A stretch of 64,000 nucleotides of DNA from Spirulina major PCC 6313 (GTDB lineage Bacteria > Cyanobacteriota > Cyanobacteriia > Cyanobacteriales > Spirulinaceae). The position numbers and the translations under genes are program-made. Below the pieces are notes generated by a model. That model was not told the DNA's origin. It searched no databases and saw only the letters and a list, made by a program, of their open reading frames with translations. The stretch lies in assembly GCF_001890765.1 (NCBI RefSeq), contig NZ_KV878783.1, positions 3,004,771 to 3,068,770 of the forward strand. The letters are read 5' to 3'. Position 1 is the stretch's first letter, and each line of letters begins with the position of its first letter. This document shows positions 34,384 to 42,650 of the stretch, piece by piece.

Positions 34384-35733
34384 ATGGGTAGGATTTTTGT
34401 TTCAGCAGGACATGGTGGCTTGGAAAATGGAGGCTGGGACCCAGGCGCGTTGGCCGGGGGAACCACCGAAGCTCAACAGATGATCTTACTGCGAGATGTG
34501 ATTGTGCCGGAGTTGCGATCGCGTGGCTTTGAAGTCCTCTCCGTTCCTGACACCCTCAGTCTCGACCAAAGCATCAGTTGGATCAACTCCCGCGCCCGGC
34601 AAGGGGATGTGGCCATCGAACTTCACGCCGATTCCTACTCGAACCCCATCGCTCGCGGTGCAACGGCCTACTACATCGCTGGCAACGCCGAACGGAAAAA
34701 GCACGGCGACATGATCCTCCTCGCCCTAATTCGGCGTTTGCCGCAATTACCCAGTCGCGGCTCCAAACCAGACACCGCCACGGGGGTCGGCCGGTTAGGC
34801 ATTTGTCGCCAAGTCGCCATTCCCTCCCTCCTGCTCGAAGTGGGCTTCCTCAGCAATCCAGACGATCGCGCCCTTCTCCTCAACCGTCGCCGCGACATGG
34901 CCCTCGGCATCGTCGATGGTCTCGAAGCCTGGAGCCGCGAAATCAACGGCAAAGCCCCCAGCCTCGAACAAAGTCACCCCGTCGTCAATATCCGCATCAA
35001 CGGGCAAAACTACGGCGAGCAGGGCATTTTAATTAACAGCAATGGCTTCATTCCCGTTGACCTCGTGGATCGCCTCGGAGTTAACCTCACCCAACGCCCC
35101 GAAATTCGCCTCGTCCAATATCGCGGCGTGGTCTATGTGAAAGCAATCGAACTACGGGAATTCAACATCAACGTCGGTTGGGAAAATAGCACCCGCACCG
35201 TCGTGCTACGCTCCATCTCGCAAATTTGTCCTGGGATGTTTGACCGCATCGTCGGCTACGGTAATACCTCTGAGGTACAGCTAATCATGTTCCTCAAAGC
35301 CAACAACGAAAACGCCCTCGCTGAATTTCCCGACCTGCCCAAACTCTACCGCGAAGAAGCCACCGTTGAAGGGATCAGCTACGATATTGCCTTCTGTCAA
35401 ATGTGCCTTGCAACCAATTTCCTCCGGTTCGGCGGTGATATTAAACCCTCCCAAAATAACTTTGCCGATCTTGGTGCGGTGGGGGGCGGTGCGCAAGGAG
35501 CGACCTTCCCTAGTGCCCAAATCGGGGTTCGCGCCCATATTCAACACCTCAAAGCCTACGCCAACCTCGAACCCCTCGTTCAAGAAGCCGTCGATCCCCG
35601 GTTCCGGTTTGTGACGCGGGGGATTGCGCCCCTGGTGGATCAACTGTCGGGGCGATGGTCGTCTGATCCCCAATATGGTCAAAAGATTCTCGCGATTCTC
35701 CGCCGTCTCTACGAATCTGCTGATCTGTTGTAA
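34384..35733 (+). CDS. N-acetylmuramoyl-L-alanine amidase with glucosaminidase-like C-terminal domain
   Basis: A 449-aa predicted cell-wall hydrolase. Residues 1-185 are an Amidase_3 zinc enzyme: IFVSAGHGG (first zinc His), the Glu of the opening segment, AIELHADSYSN and LLEVGFLSNPDD (catalytic Glu). Residues about 200-285 resemble a copper-amine-oxidase-N-like beta domain (INSNGFIPVDLVDRLGVNL). Residues about 295-449 resemble glycoside hydrolase family 73 (YREEATVEGISYDIAFCQMC and the late FGDLGAVGGG-like FADLGAVGGGAQGATF). There is no signal peptide, though the substrate is outside the membrane. Good RBS spacing supports the start. Confidence 0.85.
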   Translation: MGRIFVSAGHGGLENGGWDPGALAGGTTEAQQMILLRDVIVPELRSRGFEVLSVPDTLSLDQSISWINSRARQGDVAIELHADSYSNPIARGATAYYIAGNAERKKHGDMILLALIRRLPQLPSRGSKPDTATGVGRLGICRQVAIPSLLLEVGFLSNPDDRALLLNRRRDMALGIVDGLEAWSREINGKAPSLEQSHPVVNIRINGQNYGEQGILINSNGFIPVDLVDRLGVNLTQRPEIRLVQYRGVVYVKAIELREFNINVGWENSTRTVVLRSISQICPGMFDRIVGYGNTSEVQLIMFLKANNENALAEFPDLPKLYREEATVEGISYDIAFCQMCLATNFLRFGGDIKPSQNNFADLGAVGGGAQGATFPSAQIGVRAHIQHLKAYANLEPLVQEAVDPRFRFVTRGIAPLVDQLSGRWSSDPQYGQKILAILRRLYESADLL

Positions 35734-35743
35734 GTATCGCAGG

Positions 35744-35763
35744 CAAGGGGCTTCAGCCCCTTG
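35744..35763. repeat. Palindrome between convergent genes
   Basis: CAAGGGGCT-TC-AGCCCCTTG, a 9-bp stem in the 44-bp space between the stops of the amidase gene and the MTHFR-family gene. A nearly identical palindrome lies at 51968. It may act as a two-way terminator, but no T tract follows. Confidence 0.65.
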
Positions 35764-35777
35764 TCGGGTGATGTGGG

Positions 35778-36686
35778 TTAAACGCAGGCGGGGATTGGAT
35801 CTTGGATGGGTGCGATCGCAGCCTGATCTAAAATTTGTGGAATCAGATCCTCGCGACGCACCGCCATGAGATGTACCCCATGGCAAAGACCTTGGGCCAG
35901 TTTCACCTGTTCGGCGGCAATTTTAACCCCTTCCTGGAGTGGGTCAGCGGCGGCGGCGAGGCGGTCAATAGTGGACTGAGCAATCTGAACACCGGGCACA
36001 CAGCGATTGATGAAATTTGCATTTTTAGCGGATTTCAACAGGAAAATTCCCGCCAAGACCGGACGATTCAACGGAGCGGCGATTTCCGTCATGAAGCGAT
36101 CTAAACAGTGAAAATCACTAATTAACTGACTCTGGAAAAACTGCGCCCCAGCTTCGACTTTATGCTCAAACCGCCGTTGCAGACTTTTCCAACTGTGGAT
36201 TTGGGGGTCAACCGCTGCGCCGGGAAACAGATCCAAATGACCATCGGTGAGTTTTTTATCGTTGTAGTCAAAGCCGTCGTTAAGTTTGTGGATCAGTTTC
36301 AAGAGGCGCACGGATTCTAGATCGAAGACACTGCGGGCGCGGGGATGATCTCCCGCTTTGACGGGATCACCCGTGAGGGCGAGAACATTGGTTAATCCCA
36401 GGGCATGAGCACCCATCAGATCTGCTTGCAGGCCGATGACGTTGCGATCGCGACAGGCCACCTGATAGATCGGTTCAATCCCTGCCTGTTTCAAAATTAA
36501 CGACGCAGCCAAGGACGACATCCGCAACACCGCCCGACTGCCATCGGTGACATTGACGCTATGGACACGCCCCTGTAAACACTGCGCCATCTTGAGCATG
36601 TGACTCGGATCGCCTCCCTTGGGGGGCATCACTTCAGCGGTAATTAAAAATTCATTCTGTTCAATGGCGCGACGTAAACGGGACAT
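35778..36686 (-). CDS. Methylenetetrahydrofolate reductase family protein
   Basis: A 302-aa TIM-barrel flavoenzyme of the MTHFR family, which reduces 5,10-methylene-THF to 5-methyl-THF for methionine synthesis. Seen: LITAEVMPPKGGDPSHML near the N-terminus (the family Glu), SVNVTDGSRAVLRMSSLAAS, PIYQVACRDRN, NVLALTGDPVKAGDHP and AGAQFFQSQLISDFHCLDRF. It is related to, but somewhat divergent from, enterobacterial MetF; several cyanobacteria carry this version. I leave the gene symbol blank because family members include other oxidoreductases. It lies between the amidase and trpS genes. Confidence 0.85.
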   Translation of the reverse strand: MSRLRRAIEQNEFLITAEVMPPKGGDPSHMLKMAQCLQGRVHSVNVTDGSRAVLRMSSLAASLILKQAGIEPIYQVACRDRNVIGLQADLMGAHALGLTNVLALTGDPVKAGDHPRARSVFDLESVRLLKLIHKLNDGFDYNDKKLTDGHLDLFPGAAVDPQIHSWKSLQRRFEHKVEAGAQFFQSQLISDFHCLDRFMTEIAAPLNRPVLAGIFLLKSAKNANFINRCVPGVQIAQSTIDRLAAAADPLQEGVKIAAEQVKLAQGLCHGVHLMAVRREDLIPQILDQAAIAPIQDPIPACV

Positions 36687-36756
36687 TTATTTTTTTCAGG
36701 GGATGAGGATCAATAAAACTTAATTAAGTCTTAATGATAATCCTGTTTGCTGGTGA

Positions 36757-37767
36757 TTAAAGGGGCACAGAGAAACCCATCGCGGCTTTAACCTTGGCCA
36801 GGACGTGATTCGCGCTCGCTGCGGCTTTTTCCCGTCCATCGCGGAGAATGGCATCGAGGGCGGCGCGATCGCTCATAATCTCGCTGTATTTTTCCTGGAT
36901 TGGCCGCAGGGCCTCCACCGTCGTTTCTGCCAACAAGGGTTTAAATTGTCCCCAACCCATTTCGGCACAGTCCGCCGCCACGGCCTCGCGGGATTGACCA
37001 GAAAGGAGATGATAAAGGGTGAGCAAATTGTTACATTCGGGGCGATCGGGGTTGTCGAATTCGAGGCCCTTGGTGGGGTCAGTTTTGCAGCGTTTGATTT
37101 TTTTTGTGATCACCTCCGGCGGGTCAAGGAGACTAATCCGGCTCAGGTCCGAGGGGTCGGATTTAGACATTTTCTTCGTGCCATCGGTGAGGCTCATCAC
37201 CCGCGCCCCGGCTTTCTGAATCAGCGGCTCTGGCATTTTTAACACCGAATTTTCGCCCGTGCCAAATTGATCGTTAATCCGAATCACCAGATCGCGGGTC
37301 AGTTCAATATGTTGCTTTTGGTCTTCCCCCACGGGCACAAGATCGGCATCGTACAGGAGAATATCGGCGGCCATTAACACCGGATAATCCAGCAGGCCCA
37401 CGCTGACGTTTTCCCCTTGTTTCACGGCTTTTTCTTTGAACTGGATCATCCGTTCGAGCCAGTTGACCGGGGTGATGCAGTTGAGCAGCCAGGCGAGTTC
37501 GCTATGGGCGGCGATGTGGGATTGAATGAAGATGGTGGAATGGGTGAGATCAATGCCACAGGCGAGATAGAGGGCAGCGATCGCATAGGAATTATCCGCC
37601 AACACTTTGGGATCATGGGGCACGGTAATCGCGTGGAGATCCACCACACAAAAATAGTTATCGTACTGGTCTTGGGCGTTGACCCAGTTCCGAATCGCCC
37701 CTAAATAATTCCCTAGATGTAGATTGCCGGTGGGTTGCACCCCAGAGAGTACCCGCTGTTTCGCCAT
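36757..37767 (-). CDS. trpS: Tryptophanyl-tRNA synthetase
   Basis: Charges tRNA-Trp; class I synthetase. Start at the Met at 37767 (MAKQRVLSGVQPTGNLHLGNY), two codons inside the longest frame. The 336 aa show the HIGH-like motif PTGNLHLGNYLGAI at residue 12, HAELAWLL-like HSELAWLLNCITPVNWLERM, GEDQKQHIELTRDL, and KMSKSDPSDLSRI (KMSKS). The C-terminal helical domain is complete. It is the first of two minus-strand genes ahead of the 35778 gene, 70 bp apart. Confidence 0.95.
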   Translation of the reverse strand: MAKQRVLSGVQPTGNLHLGNYLGAIRNWVNAQDQYDNYFCVVDLHAITVPHDPKVLADNSYAIAALYLACGIDLTHSTIFIQSHIAAHSELAWLLNCITPVNWLERMIQFKEKAVKQGENVSVGLLDYPVLMAADILLYDADLVPVGEDQKQHIELTRDLVIRINDQFGTGENSVLKMPEPLIQKAGARVMSLTDGTKKMSKSDPSDLSRISLLDPPEVITKKIKRCKTDPTKGLEFDNPDRPECNNLLTLYHLLSGQSREAVAADCAEMGWGQFKPLLAETTVEALRPIQEKYSEIMSDRAALDAILRDGREKAAASANHVLAKVKAAMGFSVPL

Positions 37768-37842
37768 GATCAATTCTGTATCGCTTGCGCGTTTGCCCTT
37801 TGTATTATGCCAGGATTAGGACGAATTGTTAGCCACCGTCAG

Positions 37843-37957
37843 CACCGCCGGGGATTCAAATCCCCGGCTCATCACGAAAGTAGGCTCAAGCCTAATCATC
37901 CAGAACCCGTTTTAACGGGTTTTCGCAATGAGCCAAGCACTGAAGTTCTTGGCGGTG
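37843..37957. repeat. Modular multi-arm palindromic repeat, copy 2
   Basis: Fills much of the 302-nt space between the divergent trpS and purB genes. Closing stem CACCGCC (37843-37849) with GGCGGTG (37951-37957). Arms in order: CCGGGGATT (37848-37867), then stem GGCTCAT (37866-37872) with ATGAGCC (37928-37934) enclosing TAGGCT (37881-37894) and AACCCGTT (37904-37921), then GCCAAGCACT paired with AGTTCTTGGC (37932-37953, one mismatch). Compared with copy 1, the outer arms are swapped while the central arm keeps its direction. It lies in the purB promoter region, so it may affect expression. Confidence 0.85.
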
Positions 37958-38069
37958 GTCGGCTGTTATCCCACCCAAAATCTGAAAATGAATCGGGGGA
38001 AAGGGTGGGAGCGTTGCCCCCCGAATAGTAAAATTAATGGGCTGTATTGATTTTGATGGAAGACAGACT

Positions 38070-39365
38070 GTGATTGAACGCTACACCCTGCCAGAGATGG
38101 GGCAACTATGGACAGATGCCTACAAGTTCAAAACATGGCTGCAAGTAGAAATCGCAGTCTGTGAAGCCCAGGCCGAACTGGGTTACATTCCCGCCGATGC
38201 AGTGGAAGAAATTAAGGCCAAGGCGAATTTTGACCCCGATCGCATCCTCGAAATTGAAGCGGAAGTGCGCCATGATGTGATCGCCTTTTTGACGAATGTC
38301 AATGAATACGTGGGTGATCCCGGTCGCTACATTCACCTAGGGATGACCAGTTCCGATGTGTTGGATACGGGGCTGGCGTTGCAGATGGTGGCGAGTTTGG
38401 GCCTAATTCTCGAAAAAGTGGAAGAACTGACCCAAGCGATTCGCTACCAAGCTCAACAGCATCGCTATACCGTAATGGTGGGGCGTTCCCACGGTATCCA
38501 TGCCGAGCCGATTACCTTTGGGTTTAAGCTGGCGGGCTGGTTGGCGGAAGTGTTGCGGGGGCGCGATCGCCTCGTCCATTTGCGCGAAGAAATTGCCGTC
38601 GGGAAAATTTCCGGCGCGGTGGGAACCTATGCGAACCTTGATCCCCGCGTGGAAGCGATCGCCTGCCAAAACCTCGGACTCATCCCCGACACCGCCTCAA
38701 CCCAGGTAATTTCGCGCGATCGCCACGCCCAATTCCTCCAACAACTCGCCCTCCTCGCCGCCTCCCTCGAACGCTTCGCCGTCGAAATCCGCAACCTCCA
38801 ACGCACCGACGTTTTAGAAGTGGAAGAATTCTTCTCCAAAGGGCAAAAAGGCTCCTCCGCCATGCCCCACAAACGCAACCCGATCCGCTCCGAACGTCTC
38901 ACCGGTATGGCCCGGATCATTCGCGGTAACGCCATGGCCGGCCTGGAAAACGTCGCCCTCTGGCACGAGCGGGATATCTCTCACAGTTCCGTGGAGCGCG
39001 TCGTCATGCCCGATAGCTGCATCCTCACCCACTTCATGCTCAACGAAAGCACCAAGCTGATTCAAAACCTCTTGGTCTACCCCGAAAACATGAAGCGCAA
39101 CATGAACGTGTACGGCGGCGTAATCTTCAGTCAGCGCGTCCTCCTCGCCCTTGTGGAAAAGGGCATGAACCGCGAAGAGGCCTATCGCGTCGTCCAAGGT
39201 TGCGCCCACACCGAATGGAACGTGGAAGGGGGCGATTTCCGCAAACAAGTAGACGCAAGCGAGGTGATCAATCAACACCTCTCCCCCGACGAAATCGCCG
39301 CCTGTTTCGACCCCCAACACCACCTTCGCTACCTCGATGAGGTCTACCAACGCCTCGCGATTTAG
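38070..39365 (+). CDS. purB: Adenylosuccinate lyase
   Basis: Catalyses two fumarate-releasing steps in purine synthesis (SAICAR to AICAR, and adenylosuccinate to AMP). The GTG at 38070 is taken as start because the conserved N-terminus IERYTLPEMG follows it; the 11 upstream residues are not conserved. The 431 aa show TSSDVLDTGLALQM, VGRSHGIHAEPITFGFK (catalytic His), the fumarase-superfamily signature GSSAMPHKRNPIRSE near residue 265, and HERDISHSSVERV. Intact. The next genes are a toxin-antitoxin patch on the other strand. Confidence 0.95.
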   Translation: MIERYTLPEMGQLWTDAYKFKTWLQVEIAVCEAQAELGYIPADAVEEIKAKANFDPDRILEIEAEVRHDVIAFLTNVNEYVGDPGRYIHLGMTSSDVLDTGLALQMVASLGLILEKVEELTQAIRYQAQQHRYTVMVGRSHGIHAEPITFGFKLAGWLAEVLRGRDRLVHLREEIAVGKISGAVGTYANLDPRVEAIACQNLGLIPDTASTQVISRDRHAQFLQQLALLAASLERFAVEIRNLQRTDVLEVEEFFSKGQKGSSAMPHKRNPIRSERLTGMARIIRGNAMAGLENVALWHERDISHSSVERVVMPDSCILTHFMLNESTKLIQNLLVYPENMKRNMNVYGGVIFSQRVLLALVEKGMNREEAYRVVQGCAHTEWNVEGGDFRKQVDASEVINQHLSPDEIAACFDPQHHLRYLDEVYQRLAI

Positions 39366-39407
39366 CGGATGAATCTCCGCACTGTAGGGGTTTGGTTGCC
39401 AAACCCT

Positions 39408-39875
39408 CTACCCGTCGAGGAGTTGATCCAGGAGTTGGTTTGAAACCCGAAAGTTAGTCTGCCGGAGTTTCTGAACCACCTGGGACGGCTCAATGAGTCG
39501 CCGCTTTGCTGCAACGTTCAGGATTCCCACCACACCAGCGACGGGAATACCCAGCCGTTGAGCCGTTTGACGGGCGGCTTTTTCATCCACGATCAATACG
39601 TTAGCTTGATACTCCAGCGCCAGAGCGATCACGGCTTGTTCTCCAGAATGAAGGTGCTGCAATACATCGGGAATGTTGTGGGGGGTTGGCACAATGTCTA
39701 GCCAATCGGGGGCTTGCTGAATCCAGTCTCGAACTAGACTGGGCGCACCTTCTGCCATTAACTCAGCGACGATCGCATCAGCAATCACAACACGCCCAAA
39801 AAGCTGCGGCAAGAGGTGAATCTCGCCAATCATGATTAAGTAGCGCAGCGGTGACGTGTCAGCGATCGCAATCAT
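39408..39875 (-). CDS. PIN-domain toxin, DUF3368 type
   Basis: A 155-residue PIN-like protein, start at the Met at 39875 (MIAIADTSPLRYLIMIG). Acidic active-site residues are in place: Asp in IADTSPL, Glu in IVAELMAEG, Glu in LHSGEQAVIALALE, Asp in LIVDEKAARQTAQR. GIPVAGVVGILNVAAKRRLI is a DUF3368 hallmark. Members are predicted RNases that form a toxin-antitoxin pair with UPF0175 proteins; the 4-bp overlap with the upstream UPF0175 gene supports that pairing. Activity is not shown. Confidence 0.85.
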   Translation of the reverse strand: MIAIADTSPLRYLIMIGEIHLLPQLFGRVVIADAIVAELMAEGAPSLVRDWIQQAPDWLDIVPTPHNIPDVLQHLHSGEQAVIALALEYQANVLIVDEKAARQTAQRLGIPVAGVVGILNVAAKRRLIEPSQVVQKLRQTNFRVSNQLLDQLLDG

Positions 39876-40138
39876 TCCGGCAAGCAAGCTTCAAGGGTTG
39901 CCACATCCGCCTCTAGATCATCAGTGGTGTAATCGATCAGGGCATGGTGTTGTTGCAAAAAGTCCTCAACGGCCCAACGAGACGGCAATTGGAGCAAGGC
40001 TTGAACCTGTGCCGTGGTCAACGTGTTGCTGCGGTAGGCTTCGAGGGCGATCGCTTCGAGAATGCGACGGGGGAGATTGTCCCAGTGTTGGGCAAGCTGT
40101 TGGGCGATCTCTTCAGGCAGTTCAATGGCAAGTTGCAT
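39872..40138 (-). CDS. UPF0175 family antitoxin
   Basis: An 88-aa protein with the UPF0175 pattern: a short N-terminal strand (MQLAIELPEEIAQQL), then RRILEAIALEAYRSNTLTTAQVQALL, a helix-turn-helix-like segment with SRWAVEDFLQQH, and a C-terminal acidic tail (TTDDLEADVATLEACLP) that commonly neutralises the partner. It is the first gene of the pair, and its stop overlaps the PIN toxin start by 4 bp. By family knowledge it should bind its own promoter with the toxin. Confidence 0.85.
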   Translation of the reverse strand: MQLAIELPEEIAQQLAQHWDNLPRRILEAIALEAYRSNTLTTAQVQALLQLPSRWAVEDFLQQHHALIDYTTDDLEADVATLEACLPE

Positions 40139-40243
40139 GGCTGGATCATCAAGAATATTGCTTTAACCATAGCCAATGGGTCAGACAATAGCCCGATCGC
40201 ACCCCAAGGCAGCGACCCGACCCACTCAGCATGAGCGCGATCG

Positions 40244-40399
40244 CTAGTTAAATTTCGCTTTTGCTTGGGCGTAAATTTCCGGTGTGATCAGGCTTTCGCC
40301 CGCCTCAGCAGCAAATTTCTCGATCTTCTTCCGGGCGGCTGGACGCACAAAAAAGGGAATCTCTTTCAGTTTGGCTTCAGCGGCTTCAGTCCATTCCAT
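40244..40399 (-). CDS. Orphan PCP_red domain peptide, 51 aa
   Basis: Start at the Met at 40399 (MEWTEAAEAKLKEIPFFVRP). The whole peptide matches the PCP_red domain found at the C-terminus of the ChlB subunit of light-independent protochlorophyllide reductase: PFFVRPAARKKIEKFAAEAG and a final ITPEIYAQAKAKF. Stand-alone copies are known in cyanobacteria; their role is unknown. It sits between the UPF0175 antitoxin gene and the duplicated dusA end. The complementary light-dependent enzyme gene, por, is at 58205. Confidence 0.8.
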   Translation of the reverse strand: MEWTEAAEAKLKEIPFFVRPAARKKIEKFAAEAGESLITPEIYAQAKAKFN

Positions 40400-40545
40400 G
40401 GTTGTTTTGAGAGAGGCGTGAGCATTGATCGCCTCAATTATCACTGATTTAGGATGACAACGTGCAAGTCAGTGAGGACAGGCTAGGGGCTGAAAAGACC
40501 CTTGTTGCGATCGAGCTTGGATATTCTCATCAACTTGTCTATTGT

Positions 40546-40623
40546 CTAGATCAGCACGGGATCAAGGTGGGGAACAAGCGCGATCGCATCACTCACTACC
40601 CCGACTTCAATTGGCTGGCAGGC
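40546..40623 (-). pseudogene. Duplicated 3' end of dusA (26-codon remnant)
   Basis: On the minus strand this reads ACQPIEVGVVSDAIALVPHL then DPVLI and TAG. It matches the last codons of dusA (AYQPGAGVEVVRDAIALVPQ then PDPVLI, TAG at 41296). The final 45 nt differ at only five positions. The copy lies exactly 750 bp from the true dusA end, in the same direction, with the HigBA-like pair between. The 256-nt stretch 40400-40655 holds nothing else recognised. Confidence 0.82.
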
Positions 40624-40655
40624 ATAAATCTATGTTTTTTGGGTAAGATTTTGGC

Positions 40656-41003
40656 ATGGAGGCTAAACGACTACCTGCAAGATTTTACCGAACGGATCAG
40701 GGCAATGAGCCTGTTCGTAAATGGCTCAAGCAACTGACTCCCGCAGAGAAACTTGTGATTGGGACTGATCTCAAGACAGTGGAATATGGTTGGCCCATTG
40801 GCATGCCGACTTGTCGCCCGATGGGTAAAGGTTTGTATGAAGTTCGCTCAGATCTACCGGATGGAAAAATTGCGCGAGTTTTCTTTTGTGTACATCAGAA
40901 TCAGATGATTTTACTGCATGGATTTATTAAAAAAAGTCAGAAGACTCCTAAACAGGATCTAGATTTAGCCATTGAGCGCAAAAAGGTTTTGGAGGCACAA
41001 TGA
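40656..41003 (+). CDS. HigB/RelE-type toxin (Gp49-like, DUF891)
   Basis: A 115-residue RelE-superfamily protein: LPARFYRTDQGNEPVRKWLKQL at the start, TDLKTVEYGWPIGMPTCRPM, GLYEVRSDLPDGKIARVFFC, and ILLHGFIKKSQKTPKQDLDL at the end. This is the phage Gp49-like family, whose members are predicted ribosome-dependent mRNA interferases. The toxin gene precedes the antitoxin, the order usual for HigBA, and overlaps it by 4 bp. Confidence 0.88.
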   Translation: MEAKRLPARFYRTDQGNEPVRKWLKQLTPAEKLVIGTDLKTVEYGWPIGMPTCRPMGKGLYEVRSDLPDGKIARVFFCVHQNQMILLHGFIKKSQKTPKQDLDLAIERKKVLEAQ

Positions 41004-41293
41004 ACAAAGCAACCCATATTGGGTCTACGTTAGATGATTTCTTGGTTGAGGAAGGGCTGCTCGACACCGCTAACGCTCTGGCTATCAAACGTGTTTTGGT
41101 GTGGGCGATCGCCCAGGAAATGGCAACAAAGGGTCTGAGCAAAACAGTGATGGCGCAAGCGATGAACGCCAGTCTCATTGACTTAGAACAGCTATTGAAT
41201 CCCGATAATACAGAGATTACTCTCCAAATGATGGATCGAGCTGCGATCGCTCTGGGAAAGCGTTTAAAAATCGAACTGGTGGAAGCAGACTAA
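41000..41293 (+). CDS. HigA-like antitoxin with Cro/C1 helix-turn-helix
   Basis: A 97-aa partner of the upstream toxin. The C-terminal two thirds form a helix-turn-helix: AQEMATKGLSKTVMAQAMNA, then SLIDLEQLLNPDNTEITLQMM and a closing helix AAIALGKRLKIELVEAD. The N-terminal 25 residues (LDDFLVEEGLLDTANALAIK) probably contact the toxin. The stop lies 2 bp from the dusA stop on the other strand, so the module fits exactly between dusA and the duplicated dusA end. Confidence 0.88.
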   Translation: MNKATHIGSTLDDFLVEEGLLDTANALAIKRVLVWAIAQEMATKGLSKTVMAQAMNASLIDLEQLLNPDNTEITLQMMDRAAIALGKRLKIELVEAD

Positions 41294-41295
41294 GC

Positions 41296-42285
41296 CTAGA
41301 TCAGCACGGGATCAGGCTGCGGCACAAGGGCGATCGCATCTCGTACCACCTCCACGCCAGCCCCCGGTTGGTAGGCCTGTTCGGTGATATAGCGTTTCCA
41401 GGCTTTCGTGCCGGGTTGGCCGCTGAATAATTGCAGCAGGTGGCGAGTGATGTGGCTGACTTTGTGACCTTGGGCGACCCAATTTTCGATGTAGGGGAGC
41501 ATGGATTCGATCACCTGATGACGGGAGGGGATCGGGTGGGGGTCGTTAAAAAAGGCGCGATCGCACTCTGCAAATAAATACGGATTGTCATAGGCCGCCC
41601 GGCCAATCATCACCCCATCGACGTGATTTAACTGGTCTTGAATTTGGGCGAAGGTGGTAATACCGCCGTTGATTTCAATAATCAGGTGGGGAAAATCCTG
41701 CTTCAGTTGGTGAACCACGTCGTAACGCAGGGGCGGCACGGTGCGGTTTTCCTTGGGGCTGAGACCTTGGAGCCAGGCTTTGCGGGCATGGATGCTGAAT
41801 TGTTCACAACCGGCATCGGCCACGGTTGCCACAAAGCGTGTTAAATCCGAGTAGCGATCGCAGTCATCCACGCCGATCCGATGCTTCACCGAAATCGGCA
41901 ACGCCACCGCCCGCTGCATCGCCGTCACCGCCGCCGCCACCAATTCCGGCTGCTGCATTAAACAGGCCCCAAAATTCCCACTCTGTACCCGACTACTGGG
42001 ACAGCCCACGTTGAGATTCACCCCGTCATAGCCCCAGTCCGCCGCAATCCGCGCACATTCAGCCAAATCCTGGGGATTGTCGCCCCCCAATTGCAAAATC
42101 AGGGGATGTTCGTCGGGGTGAAAATCAAGGAGTTTGGCGCGATCGCCGTGGAGAATCGCCGCCGTTGTCACCATTTCCGTATAGAGCAACGTATGGCGGG
42201 AGATTTGGCGCAGAAAATACCGATAGTGGCGATCGGTGCGCTCCATCATCGGCGCAACACTGACAGGATAAACAACGGGCATCAC
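41296..42285 (-). CDS. dusA: tRNA-dihydrouridine synthase A
   Basis: FMN enzyme that reduces uridine in the D-loop of tRNA. The 329 aa show VSVAPMMERTDRHYRYFLRQ at the N-terminus, NLNVGCPSSRVQSGNFGACL (catalytic Cys in FGACL), ISVKHRIGVDDCD, QFSIHARKAWLQGLSPKENR, EINGGITTFAQI, and VMIGRAAYDNPYLFAE. This pattern is the DusA branch. It is intact. Its 3' end is duplicated at 40546. dusA genes are known integration sites for mobile DNA, though usually at the 5' end. Confidence 0.95.
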   Translation of the reverse strand: MMPVVYPVSVAPMMERTDRHYRYFLRQISRHTLLYTEMVTTAAILHGDRAKLLDFHPDEHPLILQLGGDNPQDLAECARIAADWGYDGVNLNVGCPSSRVQSGNFGACLMQQPELVAAAVTAMQRAVALPISVKHRIGVDDCDRYSDLTRFVATVADAGCEQFSIHARKAWLQGLSPKENRTVPPLRYDVVHQLKQDFPHLIIEINGGITTFAQIQDQLNHVDGVMIGRAAYDNPYLFAECDRAFFNDPHPIPSRHQVIESMLPYIENWVAQGHKVSHITRHLLQLFSGQPGTKAWKRYITEQAYQPGAGVEVVRDAIALVPQPDPVLI

Positions 42286-42404
42286 AATTTCAGCAACTCT
42301 GCCTTAACAGTGTAGCGGAGGGCGATCGCTAGATTCATCGGGTCAAACCCTGCCCTAGGAGCGGATTTGTTACGATGGGACTTGTTCCCTTCCTCGTCGT
42401 CACC

Positions 42405-42581
42405 ATGGTTGCTCTCACGTCGCGTCTCTCCCTGGCAGAGTTTTTAGAGTGCTGCCCGGATGATGCCCGCTACGAACTCGTCAATGGAGAGATGGTTAAG
42501 ATGGAGCCGATTCGCGCCCATAAAAATGTGTCTCGTTTCCTCGTCAAGCAGTTTGATCACCTGAGCGATCGCCTCAACCTA
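42405..42581 (+). pseudogene. Uma2 family protein, 5' fragment (split by IS630)
   Basis: N-terminal 59 codons of a Uma2 (DUF820) protein, ending in SDRLNL. Seen: SLAEFLECCPDDARYELVNGE (Glu of the restriction-like fold) and FLVKQFDHLSDRL. It is followed directly by the IS element; the frame then runs into the IS and stops. Joining to 43791 through one TA restores LNLDYVID and an open frame of about 205 codons. An alternative start lies at 42375. Confidence 0.88.
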
Positions 42582-42650
42582 GTGCTTAGTCAAAGAGATA
42601 GTGCCGAGTGAGAAGAGTAAGATGAAGTCAGTGTTCAAACCAAGGCTGAC

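Noticed and set aside
40462-40737. 91-codon ORF upstream of the HigB-like gene
   Set aside because: It overlaps the toxin gene in another frame, covers the duplicated dusA end on the opposite strand, and has no family pattern.
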